A stretch of 64,000 bases of DNA from Oscillospiraceae bacterium (GCA_017622295.1 JAGARK010000052.1:1-64000), one strand, 5' to 3'; numbered from the stretch's first letter, positions 25,440-34,421 are shown. Translations and numbers: made by a program. Notes: a model not told the origin generated them from the sequence alone.

Positions 25440-26237
25440 TTATCTGGACAAAATGGCGCGGTCGTTGGCAAAAACCTTGCCGCTGGCCCGGACAAACATA
25501 TTCAGCAGATCCTCCACAGTCAGCATCTGCTTCTCCTCACCCTCAACATCCACCACGATGTGGCCGTCACAGAGCATGATCAGGCGGTTGCCGTAGGTAA
25601 TGGCATCCTTCATGTTGTGAGTGATCATCAGGGTGGTCAGCTTGTTTTCGGTGACGATGCGGTTGGTCAGCTCCAGAACCTTTGCAGCAGTTTTGGGGTC
25701 CAGAGCAGCGGTATGCTCATCCAACAGCAGAAGCTTTGGCCGCTTCAGCGATGCCATCAGCAAGGTCACCGCCTGACGCTGACCGCCGGACAGCAGGCCC
25801 ATCTTGGTGGTCAGCCGGTCCTCAAGGCCCAGATCCAGGGTCTTCAGCAACTGTCTGTATTCCTCACGCTCGGCCTTACGGACGCCGGGGATCAGCTTAC
25901 GCCTGGTACCACGGCGGGCAGCAATGGCCAGATTCTCCACGATTTCCATATCGGGCGCGGTACCCTTCATGGGATCCTGGAAGACTCTGCCCAGAAACTG
26001 GGCTCTCTTGTGCTCGGGCATGTGGGACACATCCACGCCGCCGATCTCGATGGTGCCGAAATCCGGCTTCCAGACGCCGCAGATGGCATTGAGCAGAGTG
26101 GATTTACCGGCGCCGTTGCCGCCGATGACGGTGACGAAATCACCGTCCTTCAGATGCAGATTCAGGCCATCCAGGGCCACCTTTTCATTGATGGTACCGG
26201 GGTTGAAGGTCTTCTGCAGATTGGTGATCTTAAGCAT
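25440..26237 (-). CDS. ABC transporter ATPase of an amino-acid uptake system (TrpXYZ-like)
   Basis: 265 residues. Walker A is GGNGAGKST, the signature LLSGGQRQAVTLLMA, Walker B LLLLDEHTAALD, and the switch His lies in 'LMITHNMKDAI'. The ATG at 26237 overlaps the permease stop by 8 nt and has GGGAGGTGA upstream. It powers the permease encoded just before it. The module (PF04392-type binding protein, single LivH-like permease, ATPase) is the one used for aromatic amino acids in many Firmicutes; see the T-box leader for the predicted ligand. Confidence 0.9.
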   Translation of the reverse strand: MLKITNLQKTFNPGTINEKVALDGLNLHLKDGDFVTVIGGNGAGKSTLLNAICGVWKPDFGTIEIGGVDVSHMPEHKRAQFLGRVFQDPMKGTAPDMEIVENLAIAARRGTRRKLIPGVRKAEREEYRQLLKTLDLGLEDRLTTKMGLLSGGQRQAVTLLMASLKRPKLLLLDEHTAALDPKTAAKVLELTNRIVTENKLTTLMITHNMKDAITYGNRLIMLCDGHIVVDVEGEEKQMLTVEDLLNMFVRASGKVFANDRAILSR

Positions 26238-27162
26238 CAGCGTCACCTCCCGCGTGATTTGCCTTAGCGGCGGAACCGTGGGCCGGCAGAGGCTTGCTGA
26301 AGTACTCGCTCTTCAGGTAGGGCACGGCCAGGAACAGCGCCACGATGATGGCTGAAAGCATCTTCAGATAATCGGTCTTCAGGCCCATCAGGATGACGAA
26401 ATTGTAGACGATATAGTACACAATGCCGCCGCCGATGACGCCGATGAGGCTCACCACGAAGTTGGGCTTGATCTTCATGGACACGGACAGGCCGATGAAA
26501 ATGGCAGCCAGGCCGATGACGATGGCACCCTTGCCGTCGTTGATGTTGGCAGAGCCCTTATACTGGGCCAGCAGGGCACCGGCCAGGGCCACGATGCCGT
26601 TGGCAATGGCCAGACCCAAAACCTTATTGAAACTCACATCCACGCCCTGAGCGCGGCTCATGTCAGGGTTATCGCCGGTGGATTTCAGGGTCAGACCTAC
26701 TTCCGTATAGAAGAAAAGCCGAAGTGCCACGATCACCACAGCCACAATGATGGTGGCCGAAAGGATGGAGCCGTTGTTGTTGCTCATATGAACCAGCAAA
26801 TCATTGGCCCTGGGGTCAATGGCCATCAGAGACTTGCCGCCGAGGATGAACAGATTGACGGAGTACAGCATCAGCTGGGTCAGGATACCCGCGAGAATCG
26901 AGGGAATGCCCAGAGCGGTATGCAAAAGTCCCGTCACAACGCCGGACAGTGCACCTGCAGCAAAGGCGATGATGATGCTCAGCCAGGCGGGAACACCCAG
27001 CGCCAGCAGCACCGCACAAATGCAGGCACCGGTACAAATGGAGCCGTCAACAGTCAGATCCGCAATATCGAGTATTTTGTAGGAGATGTAGACACCGATG
27101 GCCATCAATCCCCATATCAGGCCCTCAGCGACTGCGCCGGGCAATGCATATAAAAACGCCAT
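26230..27162 (-). CDS. ABC transporter permease of an amino-acid uptake system
   Basis: 310 residues with about eight to nine membrane segments. The N-terminus 'LPGAVAEGLIWGLMAIGVYISYKILDIADLTVDGSI' and 'VVTGLLHTALGIPSILAGILTQLMLYSVNLFILG' are typical of the LivH/RbsC-like permeases paired with PF04392 binding proteins, and 'LGLAIANGIVALAGALLAQYKGSANINDGKGAIVIGLAAIFIG' is the conserved loop that touches the ATPase. It forms the membrane pore as a homodimer. It is 20 nt behind the binding-protein gene and overlaps the ATPase gene. Confidence 0.9.
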   Translation of the reverse strand: MAFLYALPGAVAEGLIWGLMAIGVYISYKILDIADLTVDGSICTGACICAVLLALGVPAWLSIIIAFAAGALSGVVTGLLHTALGIPSILAGILTQLMLYSVNLFILGGKSLMAIDPRANDLLVHMSNNNGSILSATIIVAVVIVALRLFFYTEVGLTLKSTGDNPDMSRAQGVDVSFNKVLGLAIANGIVALAGALLAQYKGSANINDGKGAIVIGLAAIFIGLSVSMKIKPNFVVSLIGVIGGGIVYYIVYNFVILMGLKTDYLKMLSAIIVALFLAVPYLKSEYFSKPLPAHGSAAKANHAGGDADA

Positions 27163-27182
27163 AAATTACCTCAAAAGTCAGA

Positions 27183-28109
27183 TCAGTTTGCAGGAACCTC
27201 GATGCCCAGCTGAGCGCACAGCTCTTCGTTGTAAACAACGGAGGGAGTCAGGGTTGCAATTTCGATGTCAGAGGGCTTCTTACCGTTCAGCAGAATTTCA
27301 GCAGCCATCTTGCCGGTCTCATAGCCCAGGTCATAGTAGCTGATGGAGAGGCTTGCATAGCAGACAGCGCCGCCGTAGCTGGTGTAGATGGGGACGTTCT
27401 TCTCGGTGCAGATGGTACCGACAATGGCGTCATTGGATGCGACGGTGTTGTCAGAGGGAACATAAACAGCCTTGACATTGCTTGCCATAGAGGTGGTCAG
27501 AGCCTGCAGCTCGGTGGTCTCGGAGAAGGTGTAGGCTTCCACAACGATACCCTCAGCCTCAAACAGAGCCTTGACAGCCTCATACTGGATCAGAGAGTTG
27601 CTTTCGTTGGTGCAGTACAGAACACCGACCTTATCGCCTGCCGCCAGATCCAGGGTGTCGATCATCATCTGAGCCTGCTCCTCAAAAGGAACGGCATCAG
27701 AGGTACCGGAAACGTTGGCGGGGATATTGCCTGCAAAGGTATCGTCATAATCGGTGACGGAGGTACCCAGAACAGGAATCTCGGTGGTTGCGTTCGCAGC
27801 AGCCAGCAGAGCGGGAGTGGCGTTGGCCATGATCAGGTCCACCTTCTTGGCAGTGAAGGTATTGATGACGGTGGGACACAGGTTGGCATCACCGGCCACC
27901 TGGGTATCGATGTCGATTTCCTTGCCTGCGGCTTCCATTTCAGCCTTCAGGGCATCGATAAAGCCCTGGGTCGCTGCATCCAGAGAATCATGCTTCATCA
28001 GCTGGCAGATGCCGACGGTGTAGGAATTGCTGCTGCCGCAGCCGGTAACTGCGCAGCAGATGCTGGCCAGCATTGCAATAACCAAAATAACAGACAGAAT
28101 CTTTTTCAT
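27183..28109 (-). CDS. Substrate-binding lipoprotein of an ABC amino-acid transporter (PF04392, TrpX-like)
   Basis: 308 residues from an ATG behind GGAGGAAAAC. A lipoprotein signal ends at AVTGC, so the mature protein is tethered outside the membrane by its Cys. 'YTVGICQLMKHDSLDAATQGF', 'VDLIMANATPALLAAANAT', 'IPVLGTSVTDYDD', 'VGVLYCTNESNSLIQYEAVKALFE' and 'VYVPSDNTVASNDAIV' are the family's conserved blocks. TrpX members bind tryptophan, but the leader RNA here points to phenylalanine. First gene of the operon. Confidence 0.9.
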   Translation of the reverse strand: MKKILSVILVIAMLASICCAVTGCGSSNSYTVGICQLMKHDSLDAATQGFIDALKAEMEAAGKEIDIDTQVAGDANLCPTVINTFTAKKVDLIMANATPALLAAANATTEIPVLGTSVTDYDDTFAGNIPANVSGTSDAVPFEEQAQMMIDTLDLAAGDKVGVLYCTNESNSLIQYEAVKALFEAEGIVVEAYTFSETTELQALTTSMASNVKAVYVPSDNTVASNDAIVGTICTEKNVPIYTSYGGAVCYASLSISYYDLGYETGKMAAEILLNGKKPSDIEIATLTPSVVYNEELCAQLGIEVPAN

Positions 28110-28164
28110 TATGTTTTCCTCCAATTTACGTGTGTTTATTTGATCCCGTTTCCCGGGAAGAAAT

Positions 28165-28276
28165 ACAAAAATAACGCCCCTGCACCAAGGCAGGGACGTA
28201 GATTACGCGGTACCACTCTGCTTCGCACAGACCTTACAGTCTATGCCTTACAGACTCCTTGCCTGCAAAAGCGGTA
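28165..28276 (-). promoter_or_regulatory. Second antiterminator/terminator unit of the T-box leader, without its own Stem I
   Basis: On the minus strand a second T-box sequence AGAGTGGTACCGCG (28219-28206) is followed by a terminator (ACGTCCCTGC with GCAGGGGCGT, then TTATTTTTG). Only about 60 nt separate the first terminator from this box; they hold a small hairpin (AGTCT...AGACT) and two CTGTAAGG repeats but no AGTA/GAA specifier loop and no GGTTGGTG motif. So this is a duplicated decision module without a codon-reading arm. Confidence 0.8.
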
Positions 28277-28525
28277 TAAAAAAATCGTCCCTGTATCAAA
28301 ACAGGGACGATCAAAAATCGCGGTACCACTCTGCTTTTGCATCCCCCTTCCGGGCGGATGCCTCAATAGGCTAAAAAGTCTTAGCGATGTAACGGTCGCA
28401 CCCGTTGTGCCTACTGCTGTTTTCAGCACACTGCTCGCAGAATGAACTTCACATCAGACTCCGCACTGCCTCGCACCAACCGGCAGCTCTCTGGGGCGTT
28501 GTCACATGCTACTCTTTCTGCTCAG
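28277..28525 (-). promoter_or_regulatory. T-box riboswitch, predicted to read tRNA-Phe
   Basis: On the minus strand Stem I starts GAGCAGAAAGAGTAGC (loop-E AGTA), has the apical AGAGAGCTGCCGG/TTGGTGCGA motif, and closes with GTGAAG-TTC-A-TTCTGC. The three bases before the purine and the closing TTCTGC strand are TTC, a Phe codon. The same alignment in the cysS leader gives TGC for Cys. The T-box AGAGTGGTACCGCG (28332-28319) has TGGT, which pairs with a tRNA ending in A73: true for tRNA-Phe and not for bacterial tRNA-Trp. A terminator with TCGTCCCTGT and a T7 run follows. Confidence 0.88.
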
Positions 28526-28555
28526 ACGCATTTTGCTTTATCAAATTATGGATTT

Positions 28556-28584
28556 ATGGTATCAAATAATCATCCATCTGTCAA
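28556..28584 (-). promoter_or_regulatory. Sigma-A promoter of the T-box leader
   Basis: On the minus strand TTGACA (28584-28579) and TACCAT (28561-28556) are 17 nt apart, about 30 nt upstream of the T-box Stem I. Confidence 0.65.
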
Positions 28585-28627
28585 GCATTTTTGTCCGCCA
28601 CAGAAAATATTCATATATGCCTTCTGT

Positions 28628-30508
28628 TTATGCATTACCCTTCCGCTTTACCCGGCGAACCACCGCCCGGACAATCAGAAGCACCAACAAAATCAGCGCC
28701 AAAAGCACAGCCAGAACCACATAAGTGAACATATTGGCATTTCTCAGCAGGCTCACCGGATTCAGGCTTGAATAGACCACCTTGCGGCCATCAGGCTGGG
28801 CGTACTGCTCATCCATTGTTCCGCCCATCTGCTGCAGATAAGAAGCAATGGCATACCATTCCTTGACGGGGGTACCGTTTTCATCACGGACCACATAATC
28901 CGCCAGCTGGGACACCGCAATCGGATCGCCATATTCATTCCGGGGCGTGATGGACAGCAGACCCATGGAGGTTTCCTCCACGCTGCCCAGCATCTGCCCC
29001 ATGTACATGCCGCAGACCACAGGATACATACGCTTGTCCTCAATCACCGCATAGCTTCCGTCGTCATTGCGGAGCATGGCGTAGTCCACCTTGTTGAAGA
29101 TCATGCGCCCCGTATTGAAGGAGTATTCCACGCCGGACATGAACAGCTGGGCCGAATGCATCAGCGGATACACGGAGGCATCCACCTCCAGAACATTTTT
29201 CAGATCCGCGCCAGTCAGGTAAATGGCAACCAACTCACCTTCGGTACCCACGCCCAGGGACGCCGCGTTGAAGATATCGGACACCGTCACATCCCCGATG
29301 GGAACAGACTCCCGAATAACGCCGGAGGCTGTTAAAGCCACCGCCACGCTCTGGCCCAAGGCCTGCTCCGCGGCCCACTTGTAGGCGTCAGAGAACAGAT
29401 TGCCCAGGGTGGATTCATGGGCATAGTCATAGACCGCGTCCACATTGTCAAAGGTGTAGCTGTTGTTCACCAGCACCTGATCGAAGGTCAGACCGTAGGC
29501 GGAGAGGTAATTCTCCTCCACATCGGTTTTGAAGGACTCCACCAGAGCGGCAATCTCAGGATCCGCCTCTACAGTGTCATCAATGGGAATCAGCTCGTAA
29601 TCCGTCAGGGTCATTTCGCCGTTGGGCTTGTAATCCATTTGAACCACGCCCAGGTACTTGCCGTACTCACCGGCGGAAACGATCCAGGTATTTCCAACCT
29701 GAATAGGCTCCTGAAGCGTGGTGTGGGTATGACCGGAAACGATCAGGTCGATGCCCTCCACCTTCTGAGCCAGTTCGTAGTCCTCGCCTTCCCCGTTGGA
29801 AGTACCGCTGTGGGACAGAGCGATGACCAGAGGCTGACAGCCGTAGGTATCCCAGCATTCGGCGGTGGCTTCATCCACCACCCGCTGGGCAGCAGCCGCC
29901 GGATCTTCCAGGATCATGCCGGAATTGGGGGCGCAGTCGTCGGAATCATAGCCCGTCAGGCCGAAGAGCACATAGTAGATCCCGCCCCGCTCCAAAATCT
30001 GGTAGTCCTCCACACCGTAATTCTCCAGCGCAGCCCAGACATCCTCCGCACCCTCCTCGGGGGGCAAGTAGTTGGCGTCCAGAATCGCAGGAACTCTTTC
30101 GCCGCAATTCGCTGCCACATTCAGCATGGACACCAGACCCGCAGGAAGATAGTCAAACTCGTGATTGCCGAAGGTGGTAGCGTCATAGCCCATGGCACCC
30201 ATCATTCGCAACTCAATGGCCGAGGTGGCATAAGCCGTCTGGAACAGAGAACCCATGGAAAAGTCGCCGCCATCCACCAAAATGGCGTCGGGATACAATT
30301 CCTTCTGCTCCTTGATGACCGTCATCAGCCGGGCATAGCCGCCGTAGGTGCCTCCCTCCTCCGCCGCGGAGGGCAGCAGATGGGAATGGAGGTCATGGGT
30401 AAAGAGGATGGTCGCCGGGAATGTCGGCGCAGATGCCGAAACCGGCAGCGCCAGAAGCAGCATCACCGCCGCCAGCACAGCTGCGCCGATACGTGTTATA
30501 CGTTTCAT
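28628..30508 (-). CDS. Cell-surface 5'-nucleotidase / UshA-like metallophosphoesterase
   Basis: 626 residues. A signal peptide (MKRITRIGAAVLAAVMLLLALPVSA) leads to a metallophosphatase domain: 'ILFTHDLHSHLLP', 'DAILVDGGDFSMGS', 'TTFGNHEFDYLPAG', 'VIALSHSGT', and 'DLIVSGHTHT'. The 5'-nucleotidase C-terminal domain follows ('NLFSDAYKWAAEQ', 'YLTGADLKNVLEV'). A C-terminal membrane helix (YVVLAVLLALILLVLLIV) and a basic tail anchor it. It likely removes phosphate from nucleotides outside the cell. Its start overlaps the end of the MATE gene by ATGA, so the two are coupled; an export role shared with the MATE protein is possible. Confidence 0.9.
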   Translation of the reverse strand: MKRITRIGAAVLAAVMLLLALPVSASAPTFPATILFTHDLHSHLLPSAAEEGGTYGGYARLMTVIKEQKELYPDAILVDGGDFSMGSLFQTAYATSAIELRMMGAMGYDATTFGNHEFDYLPAGLVSMLNVAANCGERVPAILDANYLPPEEGAEDVWAALENYGVEDYQILERGGIYYVLFGLTGYDSDDCAPNSGMILEDPAAAAQRVVDEATAECWDTYGCQPLVIALSHSGTSNGEGEDYELAQKVEGIDLIVSGHTHTTLQEPIQVGNTWIVSAGEYGKYLGVVQMDYKPNGEMTLTDYELIPIDDTVEADPEIAALVESFKTDVEENYLSAYGLTFDQVLVNNSYTFDNVDAVYDYAHESTLGNLFSDAYKWAAEQALGQSVAVALTASGVIRESVPIGDVTVSDIFNAASLGVGTEGELVAIYLTGADLKNVLEVDASVYPLMHSAQLFMSGVEYSFNTGRMIFNKVDYAMLRNDDGSYAVIEDKRMYPVVCGMYMGQMLGSVEETSMGLLSITPRNEYGDPIAVSQLADYVVRDENGTPVKEWYAIASYLQQMGGTMDEQYAQPDGRKVVYSSLNPVSLLRNANMFTYVVLAVLLALILLVLLIVRAVVRRVKRKGNA

Positions 30509-31878
30509 CTGAGAGTCTCCTTTTGTTTTGTCATATTACGGATAACCTGGTTAAAGATCACATAGGAGATCGCCACATTGATCACATCCGCCACAAGCTG
30601 GGTCCAGACAATGCCTGTCATGCCAAACAGATGATCCATCAGGAACAGGATCGGAATATTCAGGCCCAGCTGCCGGATCATGGCCAGATACAGCGAGCAT
30701 TTGCCCCGGTCCACCGCCTGCATGAAATGAACAATATGAAAGCTCAAAAACATGAATAGCGCTGAAAAGCACCGGGCTTCCAGAAATTCTGTGCCAAAGC
30801 GCACCGTATCGGCATCAGAAATAAAGGCCCGGATCACATAGGGCGCGCCAAGACGGTAAAGCACCATGCACACCACCGAGACCACAATGCCCGCCAACCG
30901 GGCAGCCGAGAAGAATGCCTTCATCCGCTTGTAGTCCTTTCTGGCGTAATTATAGGCGATCAGGGGCATCATGCCCAGACAGATGCCGATGCAGGTATTA
31001 AGGGGAAGCCGCTCCACCTTCAGGACAATGCCCATGGCAGCCAGTTCAATATCGCCATGACCGGAGGAGAGGCGGTTGATGACCATATTGGTAAGATCAT
31101 ACAACAGCAGACTCAGCGCCGCGGGAATGCCCACAGAGAAAATGGACTTCATGGAATCAGGCCCGATCTTCTCCACCCTTCTGGGCAAAGCCAGAATGGA
31201 AATCTTTCTGACCCGGCGGTATACCAGAACAAAGTATCCAAAGGCCACACAATTCGACAGCATGGTGGCAATGGCTGCGCCCATGACTTCATACCCATCG
31301 GGCATAATCAGGAACATAAAGATGGGATCCAGAATCACATTCAGCACGCCGCCCAGACTCAGACCGAAGCCCGCCTCTTTGGAGTAGCCCACATTTCGCA
31401 GCATGGCGCTCATGGTACTGGACATCACCGTGGGCAGACCGCCGATGACCACCACAAACAAAAGATACTGCCGGGCGTAGCCGATGGTCTCATCGCTGGC
31501 GCCCAGAAGCCGCAGCAGCGGATTCATGAATACCAGACACAGCACGGAAAAGGTAATCGCCGCAGCGCCTGCCATCACAAGACTCAGCGATGCCACACGG
31601 CCTGCTTCCTCAGCTTCCTTTGTACCCAGCAGACGAACCACCAGACTGCCGCCGCCGACACCGAAAAGATTGGCTACGGCAGAAGTCATCAAAAATACCG
31701 TCAGCACCAGCGAGGAGGCAGCCACCATGTAAGGATTGTCGGTCTGTCCGATGAACCAGGTATCCGCAATGTTGTATATCAGGGTGATCAGCTGGCTCAT
31801 AATGGTCGGAACCGCCATTTTAGCCAGCGCCGCCGGTACCGGCATGGTTTCAAAAATATACGTTTTGTTATCTTTCAT
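30505..31878 (-). CDS. MATE-family efflux transporter
   Basis: 457 residues with twelve predicted membrane segments. 'MPVPAALAKMAVPTIMSQLITLIYNIADTWFIGQ' and 'FGVGGGSLVVRLLG' in the first half and the repeat 'GIPAALSLLLYDLTNMVINRL' and 'GICLGMMPLIAYNYARKDYKRM' in the second half match the MATE fold. It exports drugs or metabolites with Na+ or H+. It overlaps the downstream 5'-nucleotidase by 4 nt and begins 14 nt after the AICAR transformylase gene, so purine genes and exporter may share a transcript. Confidence 0.92.
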   Translation of the reverse strand: MKDNKTYIFETMPVPAALAKMAVPTIMSQLITLIYNIADTWFIGQTDNPYMVAASSLVLTVFLMTSAVANLFGVGGGSLVVRLLGTKEAEEAGRVASLSLVMAGAAAITFSVLCLVFMNPLLRLLGASDETIGYARQYLLFVVVIGGLPTVMSSTMSAMLRNVGYSKEAGFGLSLGGVLNVILDPIFMFLIMPDGYEVMGAAIATMLSNCVAFGYFVLVYRRVRKISILALPRRVEKIGPDSMKSIFSVGIPAALSLLLYDLTNMVINRLSSGHGDIELAAMGIVLKVERLPLNTCIGICLGMMPLIAYNYARKDYKRMKAFFSAARLAGIVVSVVCMVLYRLGAPYVIRAFISDADTVRFGTEFLEARCFSALFMFLSFHIVHFMQAVDRGKCSLYLAMIRQLGLNIPILFLMDHLFGMTGIVWTQLVADVINVAISYVIFNQVIRNMTKQKETLR

Positions 31879-31892
31879 CTTTCAATTCTTCT

Positions 31893-33077
31893 TTAGTGGT
31901 GGAACAGACGCATGCCGGTGAAGGCCATGACCATACCGCTGCGGTCGCATTCTTCGATGACCAGATCATCCCGGATGGAACCGCCGGGCTCGGCGATGTA
32001 CTTGACGCCGGAGGCCTTGGCCCGCTTGATGTTGTCAGAGAAGGGGAAAAACGCATCAGAGCCCATGGCCACACCGTCGAAGGCAGCCAGGAACGCTTTC
32101 TTTTCTTCTTCTGTCAGGCGCTCGGGCTGTTCGGTGAAATAGTTTTGCCAAATGCCGTCGGCGCAGACATCCTCTTCATTGCCGTTGATGTAGCCGTCGA
32201 TAACGTTATCCCGGTTGGGTCGGCCCAGATCAGACCGGAATGGCAGGTTCAGGGTCTTGGGATGCTGGCGCAGGAACCAGGTGTCCGCCTTGGAGCCCGC
32301 CAGACGGGTGCAGTGGATTCTGGACTGCTGACCGGCGCCGACGCCGATGGCCTGACCGTCGTAGGCAAAGCATACGGAGTTACTCTGGGTATACTTCAGG
32401 GTGATCAGAGAGATGATCAGATCGATCTTTGCAGATTCGGGTAAATCCTTATTGGCGGTGACGATGTTCTGAAGCAGATGCTCGCCGATTTTGAAATTAT
32501 TGCGTCCCTGTTCAAAGGTAATTCCATAGACCTGCTTATGCTCCTGCTCATCAGGGACAAAATTGGGATCAATGGCAACCACATTATAACCACCCTTGCG
32601 TTTGGTCCTGAGAATCGCCATTGCCTCATCGGTATACCCGGGAGCAATGACACCGTCGGAAACCTCACGGGCGATCAGCTTGGCAGTGGTCGCGTCACAT
32701 ACGTCGCTCAGAGCCACCCAATCGCCGAAGGAGCACATCCGGTCGGTGCCCCGGGCCCGGGCGTAGGCGCAGGCCAGAGGGCTCTCATCCAGCTCGGGGA
32801 TATCGTCCACGAAGCAGGCCTTCTTCAAATTCTCAGGCAGAACCTTGCCCACTGCGGCAGAGGTGGGAGAAACATGCTTAAAGGAGGTCACGGCGCACAT
32901 TCCCGTGGCTTCCTTCAGTTCCCTGACCAACTGCCAGGAATTCAGGGCATCCAGGAAATTGATGTAGCCGGGACGGCCGTTCAGAATGGTGATGGGCAGG
33001 TCGCTGCCATTATGCATGTAGATCTTTGCAGGCTTCTGATTGGGATTGCAGCCGTATTTCAGTTCAAATTCCTTCAT
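31893..33077 (-). CDS. purH: AICAR transformylase (PurH lacking the IMP cyclohydrolase domain)
   Basis: 394 residues from an ATG with GAGGAGAATTG upstream. It matches only the transformylase part of PurH: 'FELKYGCNPNQKPAKIY', 'VTSFKHVSPTSAAVG' (catalytic Lys-His), 'KYTQSNSVCFAYDGQAIGVGAGQQSR' and 'VAMGSDAFFPFSDNI'. The ~200-residue cyclohydrolase domain of bifunctional PurH (about 520 residues) is absent, and the preceding gene supplies that activity as a PurO-type protein. It transfers a formyl group from 10-formyl-THF to AICAR in the last but one step to IMP. Cytosolic. Confidence 0.9.
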   Translation of the reverse strand: MKEFELKYGCNPNQKPAKIYMHNGSDLPITILNGRPGYINFLDALNSWQLVRELKEATGMCAVTSFKHVSPTSAAVGKVLPENLKKACFVDDIPELDESPLACAYARARGTDRMCSFGDWVALSDVCDATTAKLIAREVSDGVIAPGYTDEAMAILRTKRKGGYNVVAIDPNFVPDEQEHKQVYGITFEQGRNNFKIGEHLLQNIVTANKDLPESAKIDLIISLITLKYTQSNSVCFAYDGQAIGVGAGQQSRIHCTRLAGSKADTWFLRQHPKTLNLPFRSDLGRPNRDNVIDGYINGNEEDVCADGIWQNYFTEQPERLTEEEKKAFLAAFDGVAMGSDAFFPFSDNIKRAKASGVKYIAEPGGSIRDDLVIEECDRSGMVMAFTGMRLFHH

Positions 33078-33088
33078 GGCAATTCTCC

Positions 33089-33808
33089 TCACACATTTTT
33101 GTTGATCAGGCGGCTGGTATGCTTGCCGGTTCCCAGGTCAATATAGCGGACGTACAGAGAAATCCTGTTGTTTTCATCCAGTGCGTTCCAGATTTCTCCG
33201 GTAAATGCGTCAATATCATCGGGAATGCTGATACGCCCCGGTTCTCCCCGGAAGGTGGGAATGGGATTGCCGTCGCAAACGTAGGTGTGCAGAAAATGCC
33301 CCAGCCCCGCCTTGGATGCATAGTGGAAGCCGAACCGGTTGCAGAAGGACCCCTCTGCGTCGCCGGACTTCAGGATGCTCATTTTGTAGGTAAAGTCACC
33401 CTTTTCAAAGGTCAGCATGCCGCTGATCCGGGGGGTCCAGTTGGGACCGTCGGGCTCAAACTCCCGGGTTTCCAGAGCAGCGTCGAAAGAGATTCCGGAT
33501 ACAAGACCATCATAGATGGTATCGGTCTGGTCGCCGTTGGTAATGATCAGCTTGTTTTCATACTGCCGGATGGCCCGATAAATGATCAGGCTGGGATCCT
33601 CCACCCTGGAAGTGTCAAAGGGCTCCGTAAAGAGGCTTCCCTCTTTTTCCGCCAGGATCCGGTTGCGGCTGTTGCTGCTTCTGCCCATGATGAAGTAGGC
33701 AGCCACAGCGGATTTTCCATCGGCGGATTTGCCGATGATGATGCCCCGGCCGGGATAGGTATTGCCCGCCAGGTAGGCGCCGACTTCTTTGATCTCATAA
33801 GGATTCAT
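33089..33808 (-). CDS. purO: PurO-type IMP cyclohydrolase
   Basis: 239 residues. 'YLAGNTYPGRGIIIGKSADGKSAVAAYFIMGRSSNSRNRIL', 'PSLIIYRAIRQYENKLIITNGDQTDTIY' and 'PNWTPRISGML' are the conserved blocks of the IMP cyclohydrolase-like family first known from archaeal PurO. It closes FAICAR to IMP. The AICAR transformylase gene begins 11 nt downstream, so the two single-function proteins replace bifunctional PurH. The upstream GNAT gene ends 13 nt before it in the same direction and may share the transcript. Confidence 0.9.
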   Translation of the reverse strand: MNPYEIKEVGAYLAGNTYPGRGIIIGKSADGKSAVAAYFIMGRSSNSRNRILAEKEGSLFTEPFDTSRVEDPSLIIYRAIRQYENKLIITNGDQTDTIYDGLVSGISFDAALETREFEPDGPNWTPRISGMLTFEKGDFTYKMSILKSGDAEGSFCNRFGFHYASKAGLGHFLHTYVCDGNPIPTFRGEPGRISIPDDIDAFTGEIWNALDENNRISLYVRYIDLGTGKHTSRLINKNV

Positions 33809-33821
33809 GTGTTTACCTCCT

Positions 33822-34334
33822 TCAGGGAAGATCCTTCCGGAGAATATAGCGGATGGAGCCGCCGTATTTCTCCAGCTTCTTTTCGATGGTATAGCCCTGC
33901 TTCAGGACATTTTGAACGCTGTAACGGTTATCAGGATGGATGGTGCACAGCAGGATCCTGCCGCCGATGGCCCGCAGCTCCTCCTCCGCCGCCATCATCA
34001 TCCGGTGCTGAAGGTCATGGCCCCGGAAGTCCGGATGGACCGCCGCCGTGTCCATATGGACCACGCGACTCAGCATTTCTTCGTCAAAGCCCAGGTCACA
34101 GCCGAGATTGAAGGATTTCTTACCGGGAACAATGATACTGAAAACTCCGGCGATTCGGTCCTGCATTTGCGCAAACCACAGCTGCATGCTGCCCTCTGCC
34201 ATCATCTCCCGGGTGTCCTCATCAGGATCCAGATAAAACCAGTCCCCCTGAACCATGGCATTTTTGATATCATGCAGGAATGCGAGATAACACTCTGTAT
34301 CTTCCCTTCCGGCTTTTCGGATCTTGATTTCCAT
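33822..34334 (-). CDS. GNAT-family N-acetyltransferase
   Basis: 170 residues: 'MEIKIRKAGREDTECYLAFLHDIKNAM', 'IAGVFSIIVPG', 'VVHMDTAAVHPDFRGHDLQHRMMMAAEEEL' (the acetyl-CoA loop is R-G-H-D-L-Q instead of the usual Q/RxxGxG/A), and 'NRYSVQNVLKQGYTIEKKLEKYGG'. It probably acetylates a small molecule. The start is uncertain: the ATG at 34334 has AGAAGATG before it, and 34352 is another possibility. It is the first of three genes that may be cotranscribed with purO and purH. Confidence 0.8.
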   Translation of the reverse strand: MEIKIRKAGREDTECYLAFLHDIKNAMVQGDWFYLDPDEDTREMMAEGSMQLWFAQMQDRIAGVFSIIVPGKKSFNLGCDLGFDEEMLSRVVHMDTAAVHPDFRGHDLQHRMMMAAEEELRAIGGRILLCTIHPDNRYSVQNVLKQGYTIEKKLEKYGGSIRYILRKDLP

Positions 34335-34388
34335 GCAATCATCTTCTTTCATAAACCAACTTGGCATCATTGTAGCACAAAATAAAAA

Positions 34389-34421
34389 CAACCGCAACTT
34401 CTATCGAAGCTGCGGTTGACT
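34389..34421 (-). terminator. Terminator of the gtrA-FUSC operon
   Basis: On the minus strand CAACCGCAGCTTC pairs with GAAGTTGCGGTTG (one mismatch), then TTTTTATTTT. It lies 20 nt after the GtrA-like stop. Confidence 0.85.

Noticed and set aside
28165-28584. Trp-responsive T-box for a TrpX transporter
   Set aside because: No UGG in the specifier position and the UGGU box predicts a tRNA with A73, not the G73 of bacterial tRNA-Trp.
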